This document shows, piece after piece, positions 1 to 8,183 of a DNA stretch of 18,690 bases (position 1 is its first letter; each line of letters opens with the position of its first letter). The notes under the pieces were generated by a model. The model made no database searches, was not told the DNA's origin, and saw nothing but the letters and a program-made list of their open reading frames with translations. Source of the stretch: Nitrospinota bacterium. Its GTDB lineage: Bacteria; Nitrospinota_A; JADGAW01. A program made the position numbers and the translations under genes. Location: assembly GCA_015231815.1 (NCBI GenBank), contig JADGAW010000020.1, positions 1 to 18,690 of the forward strand. The letters run 5' to 3'.

Positions 1-1
1 A

Positions 2-505
2 CTCAATAGTAAATCTGACTATTTGGTTGGTCTTTCCTATAGTCAAAGGGATAGCCTTTATGGAATGAAAAGAAGTGATTTTATAGGGGTGGATGTAAGT
101 ATGACCCTTCCTTTTTTTCAGAATAAGGCTAGAAGTGCCGAGGTGAAAGAGTTTGCTCACAGGGAAATAGCAATTGAAAAGCAATGGGAAGATGCTGAGC
201 ATAAACTTCGTTCCACCATTAACGCAAAAGTTCATCACATTCAAAAAATAGAGCAGGAAATTGAGTTATATGCTCAGAAAATTATTCCCCAAAAATCCCA
301 GTCATTGGAGTCGGCAATTTCTAACTACCAAACAGACCGGATTGATTTCCTTTTTTTACTGAAGATAGAAATGGAATTGTTAATGGACAGAATTAACCTT
401 GCACATTTACTCTTTCAGCATGAATCTGCTCTTTCTGGTCTTGAAGAAGATTCGGCAATGCAGTTGGAAACCGTTAAAAAAAATGTCATGGAGGTAAAAC
501 AATGA
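2..505 (+). CDS. Outer-membrane efflux factor (TolC/CusC-like), 5' truncated by window edge
   Basis: The open frame runs from base 2 with no stop, so the true start lies before the window; about the last 167 residues are present. They look like the second half of a TolC/CusC/CzcC-family trimeric outer-membrane channel. A beta-strand-like stretch (DYLVGLSYSQRDS) is followed by LPFFQNKAR, a long amphipathic helix, and the second helical hairpin with YQTDRIDFLFLLKIE, a family-typical position. The gene overlaps the adaptor gene by ATGA (502-505), which implies translational coupling in one operon with the adaptor and the RND pump downstream. Role by family: the outer-membrane exit duct for metal ions passed from the pump. 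The internal TTG at 23 is not the start, because the frame and the protein similarity continue upstream of it. The exact subfamily is inferred from the operon. Confidence 0.88.
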   Translation, partial: LNSKSDYLVGLSYSQRDSLYGMKRSDFIGVDVSMTLPFFQNKARSAEVKEFAHREIAIEKQWEDAEHKLRSTINAKVHHIQKIEQEIELYAQKIIPQKSQSLESAISNYQTDRIDFLFLLKIEMELLMDRINLAHLLFQHESALSGLEEDSAMQLETVKKNVMEVKQ

Positions 506-1854
506 AAAAATTGTTACTCGTTGTTGGAATTATTGTTGCCCTCTCTGCTGGCTGGTTTGGTCATTCTTTTGTAAATAATGATAGAGGTAGTGCAAAAAAA
601 AGTGAAACCCAAACAGGTCAGGTTGAAAGAAAAATAAAATATTGGAAGGCACCAATGGATCCAACGTATGTGCGTAAAGAACCTGGAAAATCACCCATGG
701 GAATGGATTTGGTTCCGGTTTATGAGAGTGAGGAAAAGAGTGTTGCCGGAACGGTAAAAATTGACCCCACAATGGTTCAGAACATTGGTGTCAAAACGGC
801 ACAGGTAGAGAAAGAAGATTTATTCAGAAAAATAGTAACCGCTGGCATCGTTGAAGCGGATGAGCAAAAGATTAATAAAATCAATCCCAAGGTAAGTGGC
901 TGGATTGAGAAGATGTTTATCGACTCTACAGGAGCAGTGGTTCGAAAAGATGAGATGCTTTTATCAATTTACTCTCCTGAACTTGTTTCCACTCAGGAGG
1001 AATATCTTCTTTCAAAGAAAACTTCAAATAGTTTGGCGAAAACAACCAGACAAAGGCTTAAATATTTTGATGTACCAGACCATCAAATCAGAGAGCTGGA
1101 AAAAAATGGGAAGGTGCAAAAAGCTCTTCATATTCATTCACCATATGCTGGAGTTGTTACCTCCCTGAATGTGAGAAAAGGGAGTCATGTAACCCCAAAA
1201 ACTATTTTGTATGAAATCACTGACCTCTCAATTGTCTGGGTAAACGCTGATATTTATGAATATGAAATCCCCTGGGTTAAGGTTGGTGATGAAGTTGAGC
1301 TAAACTTTACCGCCTTACCAGGGAAAAAATATAGGGGAAAGGTTGCCTACATTTATCCCTATCTTGAACGAAAATCCCGCACAATCAAAGTTCGGATTGT
1401 AGTAAATAATAACGACCTTGAGCTAAAACCGGAAATGTTTTCCAACGTCAGAATATTATCTGCACCCAAAAGAAATGTTGTAACGGTTCCTGATTCGGCA
1501 GTTCTTTATCGAGGAAGTAACACATTTGTTATGAAGGCATTGGGAGAGGGTAAATTTCTTCCTGTTGAAGTAACAACCGGAATTTCAACTGATGAAAAAA
1601 CTGAAATTACCTCAGGAGTTCATGTTGGAGATGAAATAGTAACTTCAGCGCAGTTTCTTATCGATTCAGAAAGCAGGTTAAGCACAGCATTTGAAATGAT
1701 GGGAGATGATAGTGGCAAGTTACAAAATACAGGTGACAGCTCACATGTACCTGCTTCACCGATGGAGATGAATAAACATGAGATGAAGATGCAAGACCAT
1801 GGCATGAAAATGGATGGTCATGGTATGAAGATGGAGCATGAAATGTCAAAGTAA
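502..1854 (+). CDS. cusB: CusB-like periplasmic adaptor of a Cu(I)/Ag(I) RND efflux pump
   Basis: 450 aa. The start is set by the ATGA overlap and a GGAGGT ribosome site at 490-495. An N-terminal hydrophobic anchor or signal lies at residues 3-20. Residues 46-75 form a heavy-metal-binding segment (KYWKAPMDP...GKSPMGMDLVP) in which the usual cysteines are absent and Met52, Met66 and Met68 remain. These correspond to the three metal-binding methionines of E. coli CusB. The rest is a standard membrane-fusion-protein fold: lipoyl/barrel segments around residues 120-245 (KVSGWIEKMF, HSPYAGVVTSL) and a beta-barrel (LSIVWVNADIYE, KPEMFSNVRI). The C-terminus, about residues 419-450, is a Met/His-rich tail with H-x-M-K-M repeats, which E. 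coli CusB lacks to my knowledge. Role: bridges the pump and the outer-membrane factor, and delivers Cu(I)/Ag(I) in the periplasm. Metal choice is inferred from the Met pattern. Confidence 0.92.
   Translation: MKKLLLVVGIIVALSAGWFGHSFVNNDRGSAKKSETQTGQVERKIKYWKAPMDPTYVRKEPGKSPMGMDLVPVYESEEKSVAGTVKIDPTMVQNIGVKTAQVEKEDLFRKIVTAGIVEADEQKINKINPKVSGWIEKMFIDSTGAVVRKDEMLLSIYSPELVSTQEEYLLSKKTSNSLAKTTRQRLKYFDVPDHQIRELEKNGKVQKALHIHSPYAGVVTSLNVRKGSHVTPKTILYEITDLSIVWVNADIYEYEIPWVKVGDEVELNFTALPGKKYRGKVAYIYPYLERKSRTIKVRIVVNNNDLELKPEMFSNVRILSAPKRNVVTVPDSAVLYRGSNTFVMKALGEGKFLPVEVTTGISTDEKTEITSGVHVGDEIVTSAQFLIDSESRLSTAFEMMGDDSGKLQNTGDSSHVPASPMEMNKHEMKMQDHGMKMDGHGMKMEHEMSK
1777..1851 (+). repeat. Tandem repeat coding for the His/Met tail of the adaptor
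   Basis: Bases 1777-1851 encode residues 426-450 of the adaptor. Imperfect 21-base units give heptads of the form H-(E/G)-M-K-M-x-x, repeated about three times and ending in HEMSK. Together with the short stretch before it, the tail carries nine Met and four His within roughly 30 residues. Such thioether/imidazole clusters bind Cu(I) or Ag(I) in copper-handling proteins. The DNA repeats suggest growth of the tail by slippage or duplication. Confidence 0.8.
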
Positions 1855-1906
1855 AGTTTATTACTATACAGAAGACAAACATGCAGGCGTTGAAATGTTT
1901 TCATAT

Positions 1907-1929
1907 AACCTAAAGTCTTTAGATAGGTT
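1907..1929 (+). promoter_or_regulatory. Overlapping inverted repeats in the adaptor-pump gap
   Basis: Two nested palindromes are visible: AACCTA (1907-1912) with TAGGTT (1924-1929), and a perfect CTAAAG-T-CTTTAG (1910-1922). They compete for the same bases, so only one can form at a time. They lie about 25 bases before the ribosome site of the leader ORF that precedes the pump gene. They could be a regulator site, an mRNA processing hairpin or a weak attenuator; nothing in the sequence decides which. Confidence 0.35.
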
Positions 1930-1965
1930 GGAATGGAAAATTCTCTGAGTTTTGGAGATAAATAG

Positions 1966-2010
1966 ATGAACAATGACATAAAAATAACATTTGAATTAAA
2001 TAAAAAATGA
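1966..2010 (+). CDS. 14-codon leader ORF translationally linked to the pump gene
   Basis: ATG at 1966 opens a 14-residue frame, MNNDIKITFELNKK, ending in TGA at 2008-2010. A GGAG ribosome site lies at 1954-1957 with an 8-base spacer, which is ideal. The stop overlaps the pump start as ATGA (2007-2010), while the pump start itself has only A/T-rich sequence upstream. The simplest reading is that ribosomes load on the leader and re-initiate at the pump gene. The peptide has no Cys, Met (after the first) or His, so it does not look like a metal-sensing peptide. It may serve only as a loading platform. Its expression is inferred. Confidence 0.5.
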   Translation: MNNDIKITFELNKK

Positions 2011-5000
2011 TAAAAAGCATAATTGAATCTTCCATAAAAAATCGATTTTTAGTGATAATTTTGACGGCGATTATCACTCTGGGAGGCATATATTCGGTAA
2101 AAAATATTCCACTGGATGCCGTTCCTGACCTTTCTGATGTGCAGGTAATTGTTTACACAAAGTATCCGGGACAATCACCGCAGGTTGTAGAAGACCAAAT
2201 TACCTACCCCATGACAACAGCAATGTTGTCAGTTCCCTTTGCCAAAACAGTTCGGGGATATTCCTTTTTTGGTTTTTCCTTTGTTTACGTAATCTTTGAG
2301 GATGGAACTGACATCTATTGGGCAAGAAGCCGTGTTTTGGAATATCTGAATGTTGTTTCCAGCAATTTACCAGCAGGAGCAAAACCCTTTCTTGGTCCAG
2401 ATGCAACTGGTGTTGGCTGGGTTTATGAATACGCTTTGGTTGATAAAACAGGAAAGCATGACCTTTCCGAGCTTCGTTCAATTCAGGATTGGTATTTAAA
2501 GTATGAGCTTCAAACAGTTTCTGGGGTTTCTGAAGTCGCCTCAGTTGGTGGGTTTGTAAAGCAATATCAGGTAGAAGTCGATCCCAATAAACTCATTTCC
2601 TACAATGTAAGTATTGGTCATGTCAAAGAGGCGATTAACCGTTCCAACCGAGATGTTGGAGGTCGTTTAATTGAAATGGCAGAATCAGAGTTTATGGTGA
2701 GGGGACTTGGTTACATTCAATCTCTTAAAGATTTGCAAGAGATTGTTCTTGCGGTTGATGAACGGTCGGTGCCAATTTTATTAAAGGATGTTGCACGAAT
2801 AAAACTGGGACCAGAACTAAGAAGGGGGCTTGTTGAACTTGACGGAATTGGTGAAACAGCCGGAGGAATTATTGTCATGCGCTACGGGGAAAACGCCCTC
2901 AAGGTAATTGAAAATGTAAAGAAAAAACTTGAAAGCCTTAAAGCAGGACTTCCTGAAGGGGTGGAAATTGTTCCAACCTATGACCGTTCCACGCTTATTC
3001 TGGATGCTATAAGCAACCTTACAGAAAAACTGATAGAGGAATCCATTGTTGTTGCAGTTATTTGTATTGTTTTTCTTTTACATTTTCGGTCTGCTTTCGT
3101 TGCGATTTGCACCCTTCCGGTCGGTATATTAATTTCATTTATTTTGATGTCTTTTCAAGGAATTAACGCCAACATTATGTCCCTTGGCGGGATTGCCATT
3201 GCAATTGGGGTAATGATCGACGGTGCCATCGTTATGATTGAAAACGCTCACAAAAAGCTTCTTGAGTCAGAAAATCTCACAGAAAAGAAACGGTGGGATG
3301 TTGTCATAAAAGCTTGCAAGGAGGTTGGTCCCTCCATCTTTTTTTCTCTAATAATCATTACTGTTTCATTTCTTCCCGTTTTTACTCTTCAAGCTCAGGA
3401 AGGCAGACTCTTTGCCCCTTTGGCATTTACGAAAACCTACGCAATACTTGCCGCATCCCTTCTTTCAATTACTTTTATTCCCGTATTGATTGGTTATTTT
3501 GTGCGAGGAAAAATACGGGAGGAAACAGAAAATCCAATTAACCGATTGCTTTATACCCTTTATATTCCTTTTCTGAACTTTTTCTTGAAATTCAGGGTGC
3601 TGACCCTCCTCATTGCGATAGTTCTTCTCGCTTCAATTATCTACCCTCTAAAAAAAATAGGTTCTGAGTTTATGCCACCCTTGTATGAAGGGTCTATTTT
3701 GTACATGCCGACAACTATGCCGGGAATTTCAATAACCAAGGCAAAGCAGTTACTTCAGCAAACAGACAAAATATTGAAGACTTTTCCCGAAGTTGAAAAC
3801 ATTTTTGGAAAGTTGGGGAGAGCCGAAACAGCAACGGATCCAGCCCCCCTCTCAATGTTCGAAACAACCATAAACCTCAAGCCCAAAAGTGAATGGCGAC
3901 ACGGTATGACCTACAAAAAACTTGTTGAAGAGATGGATGTTGCGATTCAATTCCCCGGTGTATCAAACGCTTGGACAATGCCAATAAAAGCAAGAATTGA
4001 TATGTTGTCAACAGGAATAAAAACTCCCGTTGGGATAAAAATAGCTGGTCCCGACCTCAAGGTTTTGGAAAAACTCGGAGTTCAGGTTGAGAGCGTTTTG
4101 AAGGAATTGCCTGACACCCTTTCTGCTTATTCAGAGCGAGTTATGGGCGGAAAATATATTGATATAAAAATAAATCGTTTTAATGCTGCACGGTATGGAC
4201 TAACCATTGAAGACATTCAGGATGTTATTCAAAGTGCCATTGGCGGAATGAACGTAACTCAAACAGTTGAGGGATTGGAGCGATATCCCGTTAATCTTCG
4301 CTATCCGAGAAGTTACCGAGATAGTCCTGAACGTTTAAAACGGGTTTTAATTAAAACAAAAGCAGGACAACAAATCCCCTTAGCGCAAGTTGCCGATATT
4401 ATGGTCACCGACGGACCAGCATCGATTAAGTCAGAAAACGCTCGGCTTAACGCTTGGATTTATGTTGATATAAAAACCTCAGATATTGATGGGTATGTTA
4501 AATCAGCTCAAGCGATGGTTAGGGAGAAAGTATCCTTGCCCGTTGGTTACTCTCTTACATGGTCGGGACAATATGAGTACATGGAGAGGGCGAAGGAACG
4601 GCTAAAGATTATTGTCCCGCTTACCTTGGCAATCATTTTTCTACTTCTTTACATGAACTTTCAAAGTATTGGACACTCCTTAATAATAATGCTCACGATA
4701 CCTCTTTCACTTGTGGGAGGCATATGGGCTCTTTATTTTTTCTCCTTTAACTTCAGTGTTGCGGTTTATGTTGGCTTTATTGCTCTTGCAGGTTTAACGG
4801 TGGAAATAGGGGTTTTGATGGCACTTTACATCAATCTGGAGTTTGAGGAAAATACAAAAGAAAAGTATTGTTCTGAAGAAATTATTGAAACTATTAAAAG
4901 AGGTGCGGTAAAACGTCTTCGTCCCATCATCATGACCGGAATGGCAGTTATTGGCGGTCTTCTTCCCCTTTTCTTCGGAGATGGAGCAGGAAGCGATGTT

Positions 5001-5114
5001 ATGCAACGTATAGCTCTTCCTATGCTTGGTGGTATGACTACCAGTATGTTTCTCACCCTTTTTGTCCTGCCGGTAATTTATTCCTATTACAGAAGTAAAA
5101 CAGGTCAAAACTAA
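2007..5114 (+). CDS. cusA: CusA-like Cu(I)/Ag(I) RND efflux pump
   Basis: 1035 aa, full length for heavy-metal RND (HME-RND) transporters. The start gives the family-typical MIKSIIESSIKNRFLV. Visible features: TM1 at about 13-32; the periplasmic porter domain; TM4 GVMIDGAIVMIENAH with Asp405, the proton-relay aspartate at the same number as in E. coli CusA; a second large periplasmic loop; and a C-terminal membrane block ending near 1030. The Cu/Ag-carrying methionine triad of CusA (M573, M623, M672 in E. coli) is present as Met567 (LYMPTT), Met617 (APLSMFETT) and Met666 (RIDMLSTG). This favours Cu(I)/Ag(I) over Zn/Co/Cd CzcA-type substrates. It acts in the inner membrane as a proton-driven trimer with the adaptor and outer-membrane factor encoded upstream. 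Translation probably depends on the overlapping 14-codon leader. Confidence 0.95.
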   Translation: MIKSIIESSIKNRFLVIILTAIITLGGIYSVKNIPLDAVPDLSDVQVIVYTKYPGQSPQVVEDQITYPMTTAMLSVPFAKTVRGYSFFGFSFVYVIFEDGTDIYWARSRVLEYLNVVSSNLPAGAKPFLGPDATGVGWVYEYALVDKTGKHDLSELRSIQDWYLKYELQTVSGVSEVASVGGFVKQYQVEVDPNKLISYNVSIGHVKEAINRSNRDVGGRLIEMAESEFMVRGLGYIQSLKDLQEIVLAVDERSVPILLKDVARIKLGPELRRGLVELDGIGETAGGIIVMRYGENALKVIENVKKKLESLKAGLPEGVEIVPTYDRSTLILDAISNLTEKLIEESIVVAVICIVFLLHFRSAFVAICTLPVGILISFILMSFQGINANIMSLGGIAIAIGVMIDGAIVMIENAHKKLLESENLTEKKRWDVVIKACKEVGPSIFFSLIIITVSFLPVFTLQAQEGRLFAPLAFTKTYAILAASLLSITFIPVLIGYFVRGKIREETENPINRLLYTLYIPFLNFFLKFRVLTLLIAIVLLASIIYPLKKIGSEFMPPLYEGSILYMPTTMPGISITKAKQLLQQTDKILKTFPEVENIFGKLGRAETATDPAPLSMFETTINLKPKSEWRHGMTYKKLVEEMDVAIQFPGVSNAWTMPIKARIDMLSTGIKTPVGIKIAGPDLKVLEKLGVQVESVLKELPDTLSAYSERVMGGKYIDIKINRFNAARYGLTIEDIQDVIQSAIGGMNVTQTVEGLERYPVNLRYPRSYRDSPERLKRVLIKTKAGQQIPLAQVADIMVTDGPASIKSENARLNAWIYVDIKTSDIDGYVKSAQAMVREKVSLPVGYSLTWSGQYEYMERAKERLKIIVPLTLAIIFLLLYMNFQSIGHSLIIMLTIPLSLVGGIWALYFFSFNFSVAVYVGFIALAGLTVEIGVLMALYINLEFEENTKEKYCSEEIIETIKRGAVKRLRPIIMTGMAVIGGLLPLFFGDGAGSDVMQRIALPMLGGMTTSMFLTLFVLPVIYSYYRSKTGQN

Positions 5115-5157
5115 CCTTGGACGTTAAGAACGAAAGAGAAGTTTTGGAAATTTTCCT

Positions 5158-5179
5158 AACCTTCAAGCAGGTTTTCTTT
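5158..5179 (+). terminator. Weak candidate terminator after the efflux operon
   Basis: A 5-bp stem AACCT/AGGTT (5158-5162 and 5169-5173) with a 6-base loop is followed by TTCTTT. It sits 44 bases after the pump stop codon, where the operon would be expected to end. The stem is short and only moderately GC-rich, so this is tentative. The rest of the 5115-5392 gap shows no other supported feature. Confidence 0.25.
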
Positions 5180-5392
5180 GCATAAATAAAAAACTGTAGG
5201 AAGAGATGAAAGTTTAGGTGATTTGTTTTGTTTCTCAAATATTTCTAAAGCATATCGTAAAATAAGTTCCATAAAAACTTCCATGCTTGCTATACGAAAA
5301 ATTTCTGGAGTTTATATCTCTATTGTAGCTGCCTTATAAAGGTTTATGGCTTTTATGGGTATATCCATTCTCTCAGGTTATCTTTTTATTCG

Positions 5393-7339
5393 ATGAAAAG
5401 TAATAGTAACCCCATAAATAATAACGTATCATATCGCCCTGATATTGATGGAATACGAGCAATAGCAGTTCTTGCGGTAGTTTTATTTCATGCATTTCCC
5501 GGTTATGTCCGAGGTGGTTTTTTAGGAGTTGATGTTTTTTTTGTTATTTCAGGTTATCTTATTTCAACGATTATTTTTGATGCTTTAGCAAAGAGGAAAT
5601 TTACCTTTATTGATTTTTATTCACGTAGAATTCGGCGAATTTTTCCTGCTCTTTTTATTGTTTTGCTTGCTTCAATGTTCTTTGGCTGGTTGGCTTTACT
5701 GCCAGATGAATATGAATCATTAGGAAAGCATGTGGCAGCTGGAGTTGCTTTTATCTCAAACCTTGTCTTGCTGCAGGAAGTGGGATATTTTGACACCGCT
5801 TCAAGTCTAAAGCCGCTTTTGCACCTTTGGTCACTGGGAATAGAAGAACAGTTCTATATTATCTGGCCCTTTGTTCTTTACCTTTTTTGGAAAAAACCCA
5901 CCGGATTATTTTGGTTAATTTGTTCTATTTTGCTCTTTTCATTTTTATCAAGTAGTGCATTTTTTCAGAAAGATCCAGCATTTGCTTTTTATTTGCCTTT
6001 TACTCGGTTCTGGGAATTAATGTTGGGAAGCCTTCTTGCTTACCTTATTATTTTTCAGGAAACAGGTACGTTTTTTCATCGTCGTTTTGTTGCAACAAAC
6101 CAATCTCTTTCCCGGAAATCCGTTGAAATTTTATCGGGGATAGGTTTTCTTATGATGACTGTTCCCCTTTTTATTGGAGGAAGCAATAAATCATTTTCAG
6201 CTTTTTTGATATTAATTCCAACCCTTGGTACCCTTATTCTTATTGCAGTGGGGAAAGACTCTTATTTGAGCAGACGCTTGTTAAGCAATTCCTCCCTTGT
6301 TTTTATTGGGCTCATTAGTTTTCCCCTTTATATGTGGCATTGGCCATTATTATCATTTGCCTACATTATCGAAGCGGGACTTCCTGATAGAGAAATACGC
6401 ATCTCTCTCGTTCTTTTAAGTTTTGTTTTGGCTTGGGTAACATACATCTTTATTGAAAAACCGATTAGAAAAAAACGGGGATTTTCCGGCATACCCCTAA
6501 CCAGAGGCTTGTGTGTTGTGACCTTGCTTCTTGGCATTTCAGGGTATGTGACTTTTCATTTCAAAGGCTTTAATCAGCGGATTGCTGTAAATGACTTTCA
6601 GACCACATCCTTGATAGGGGAGAAGGTTTTATCTAAGAAAACAAATTTACTTGGTACTATTACAGTTTTTGGAGATTCTCATGCAGGTCAAATCAGCAAA
6701 GGACTATCAATGAACGGAGTTAATAATCTTCAAAGTTATGTTCGGGGAACATGTTTGCCAATTAAACATGTTTATACCTATAGACGCCCCACTCAATTTC
6801 AAACGGAAGATACTGGTTGTCAGCCATGGATAGATAATACCCTTAATGATTTAATTGCTTCAAAAAATATTGATGTGGTAATTTTATCGACTTTTTATAA
6901 CCAATACCTTGATGGAAGAATTCCTATTTCTTCTCCGGGACTTGAAAACCACTCTGCTCAGGAAATTTTTTCTCTTCGACTTTATGAGACGGTTAAAGCA
7001 TTAAGTGAGTCAGGTAAAAAGGTTGTTTTGACTCTTGATGTACCGGAATTTATGGAGGCGTGTTTACCTCCACGTCCTTATTTATTTAAAGATCAAAGTA
7101 ACTGTGAGATTTCTCGGGATGAAGAAAAAAAACAATTAAATGTATATGCTTCAGAAATAAAGAAATTGGTAAAAGAATTTTCTGGAGTTACCCTCTACGA
7201 CCCACGTAATCTTCTATGTGACAAAGAAAAATGTTTTGCAAAAAAAGGGGGAGCTTACCTCTATCGCTTTGATGGGAACCATCTTACTGAAAATGGTGTT
7301 AGACTCCTTGGAGCAGATTTAATAAAAAGCCTCAATTGA
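5393..7339 (+). CDS. OafA/YrhL-type O-acyltransferase with C-terminal SGNH domain
   Basis: 648 aa. Residues 14-360 are an acyltransferase-3 membrane domain: YRPDIDGIRAIAVLAVVLFH with the catalytic-type His33, the RRIRRIFPAL motif at 78-87, and about ten membrane spans ending near 390. Residues 420-648 are an SGNH esterase/acyltransferase-like domain: FGDSH (Ser429) as block I and DGNH (Asp627, His630) as the catalytic pair. This two-domain layout is that of OafA/OatA-like enzymes, which take acyl groups across the inner membrane and attach them to sugars of LPS O-antigen, peptidoglycan or exopolysaccharide. The exact acceptor is not readable from sequence. The ATG at 5393 is the first in frame before the conserved motif; ribosome-site match is poor (AGG 15 bases upstream). 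It is monocistronic or the start of the envelope cluster. Confidence 0.9.
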   Translation: MKSNSNPINNNVSYRPDIDGIRAIAVLAVVLFHAFPGYVRGGFLGVDVFFVISGYLISTIIFDALAKRKFTFIDFYSRRIRRIFPALFIVLLASMFFGWLALLPDEYESLGKHVAAGVAFISNLVLLQEVGYFDTASSLKPLLHLWSLGIEEQFYIIWPFVLYLFWKKPTGLFWLICSILLFSFLSSSAFFQKDPAFAFYLPFTRFWELMLGSLLAYLIIFQETGTFFHRRFVATNQSLSRKSVEILSGIGFLMMTVPLFIGGSNKSFSAFLILIPTLGTLILIAVGKDSYLSRRLLSNSSLVFIGLISFPLYMWHWPLLSFAYIIEAGLPDREIRISLVLLSFVLAWVTYIFIEKPIRKKRGFSGIPLTRGLCVVTLLLGISGYVTFHFKGFNQRIAVNDFQTTSLIGEKVLSKKTNLLGTITVFGDSHAGQISKGLSMNGVNNLQSYVRGTCLPIKHVYTYRRPTQFQTEDTGCQPWIDNTLNDLIASKNIDVVILSTFYNQYLDGRIPISSPGLENHSAQEIFSLRLYETVKALSESGKKVVLTLDVPEFMEACLPPRPYLFKDQSNCEISRDEEKKQLNVYASEIKKLVKEFSGVTLYDPRNLLCDKEKCFAKKGGAYLYRFDGNHLTENGVRLLGADLIKSLN

Positions 7340-7396
7340 AGTTTTTTTGATGTTGTCCTCTTTGACTATTTCCTTGTGGCTAATTCCTGTATGTGA

Positions 7397-7425
7397 TTGT
7401 TAATATTTGAATATTTCGGTAAAAT
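7397..7425 (+). promoter_or_regulatory. Sigma-70-type promoter for the secreted two-gene unit
   Basis: TTGTTA (7397-7402), a 17-base spacer, then TAAAAT (7420-7425). Transcription would start near 7432, about 27 bases before the ATG at 7459, leaving room for the GGAGG ribosome site. The same hexamers with the same spacing, followed by CA, occur upstream of the secreted-protein gene at 15380. Confidence 0.6.
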
Positions 7426-7458
7426 CAAAGAATAATTAACTTTAATAGAGGAGGTTGT

Positions 7459-8166
7459 ATGAGGTCTGCTTTAATATTTCTTTTTTCAATGGTTGCTTTT
7501 CTTGGACTTCAAGGAGTTGCCAGTGCCGGGGTTAACACCCAAACAGCAAATATAACAGTTTATAAAATAAACCTGTACCCAAATGCTGATTGTACCGGAA
7601 CTGCCCAAACAATTCTTGACGTGTCTGGAGGACAAAGTTTTGATATGGCAGCAAGCCCAACCTTAACGTCGAGTTCCGTTACCGACGGTACCTACAACTG
7701 TTTCGCAATGAAAATGTCAGACAATGTTACCTTTACTCCTGCCGCCGATACGGGGACGAATTGTGTTGCAGGAACCTCTTATACTATTGATGTTTGTAAG
7801 CCAATAAGTGATGGCAGTGGTGGTACTTTAACACCATACTATTACAACCCTGAAGGTGGTTCAACGCCTTCAGATGCAGCAGGTTATAGTGCTTGCACTA
7901 CGGGAAATGACACTGTTTGGGTTTTTGTTTCCACAACTTCCACAGCAACAGCGGGTTCGTCTGGACATAATGCCTTCGCTCCACCAAACAGTTCCGGTTC
8001 TTGTCAATATAGTGGCGACCCTTCTCCTGGGTGCGGTTTTAAGTTAAGCAATGCAATTACTGTTTCAGGAAATACTACAGGAACATTTGTTTTTGATACT
8101 GACGGAAAGGTACAGGATTCTAATGGTGCCTGCGACATGGAAGCTCCTAATTTTGGTTACGAATAA
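7459..8166 (+). CDS. Secreted Cys-rich protein of unknown function
   Basis: 235 aa. The start is fixed by a strong ribosome site (AGAGGAGG, 7447-7454), although the spacer of 4 bases is short. A Sec signal peptide covers residues 1-23 (RSALIFLFSMVAFLGLQGVASA), with probable cleavage after ASA. The mature part has no hydrophobic span and is rich in Ser, Thr, Gly, Asn and aromatic residues. It has eight cysteines (DCTG, NCFA, NCVA, VCKP, ACTT, SCQY, GCGF, ACDM), an even number consistent with four disulfides in the periplasm or outside the cell. It reads as a beta-rich extracellular protein. I do not recognise the family. It shares a transcript with the next secreted gene, 17 bases downstream. 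It could be a surface, adhesin-like or structural protein; this is inference only. Confidence 0.8.
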   Translation: MRSALIFLFSMVAFLGLQGVASAGVNTQTANITVYKINLYPNADCTGTAQTILDVSGGQSFDMAASPTLTSSSVTDGTYNCFAMKMSDNVTFTPAADTGTNCVAGTSYTIDVCKPISDGSGGTLTPYYYNPEGGSTPSDAAGYSACTTGNDTVWVFVSTTSTATAGSSGHNAFAPPNSSGSCQYSGDPSPGCGFKLSNAITVSGNTTGTFVFDTDGKVQDSNGACDMEAPNFGYE

Positions 8167-8183
8167 TTTTGAAAGGAAATAAT

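Noticed and set aside
4794..5108. Minus-strand open frames inside the pump gene
   Set aside because: They are antisense to a strongly conserved CusA C-terminus and have no ribosome sites or recognisable domains.
2007..5114. Assigning the pump as CzcA (Co/Zn/Cd)
   Set aside because: The three CusA metal-site methionines are present and the adaptor has a Met-based metal segment.
7332..7346. TCAATTGA palindrome followed by T7 at the acyltransferase stop codon
   Set aside because: The palindrome has no loop and no GC in the centre, so it cannot form a standard terminator hairpin.
8169..8183. Upstream TTG start for the small secreted protein
   Set aside because: The ribosome site GAAAGGA overlaps this codon and is correctly spaced for ATG 8184, which gives a normal signal peptide.
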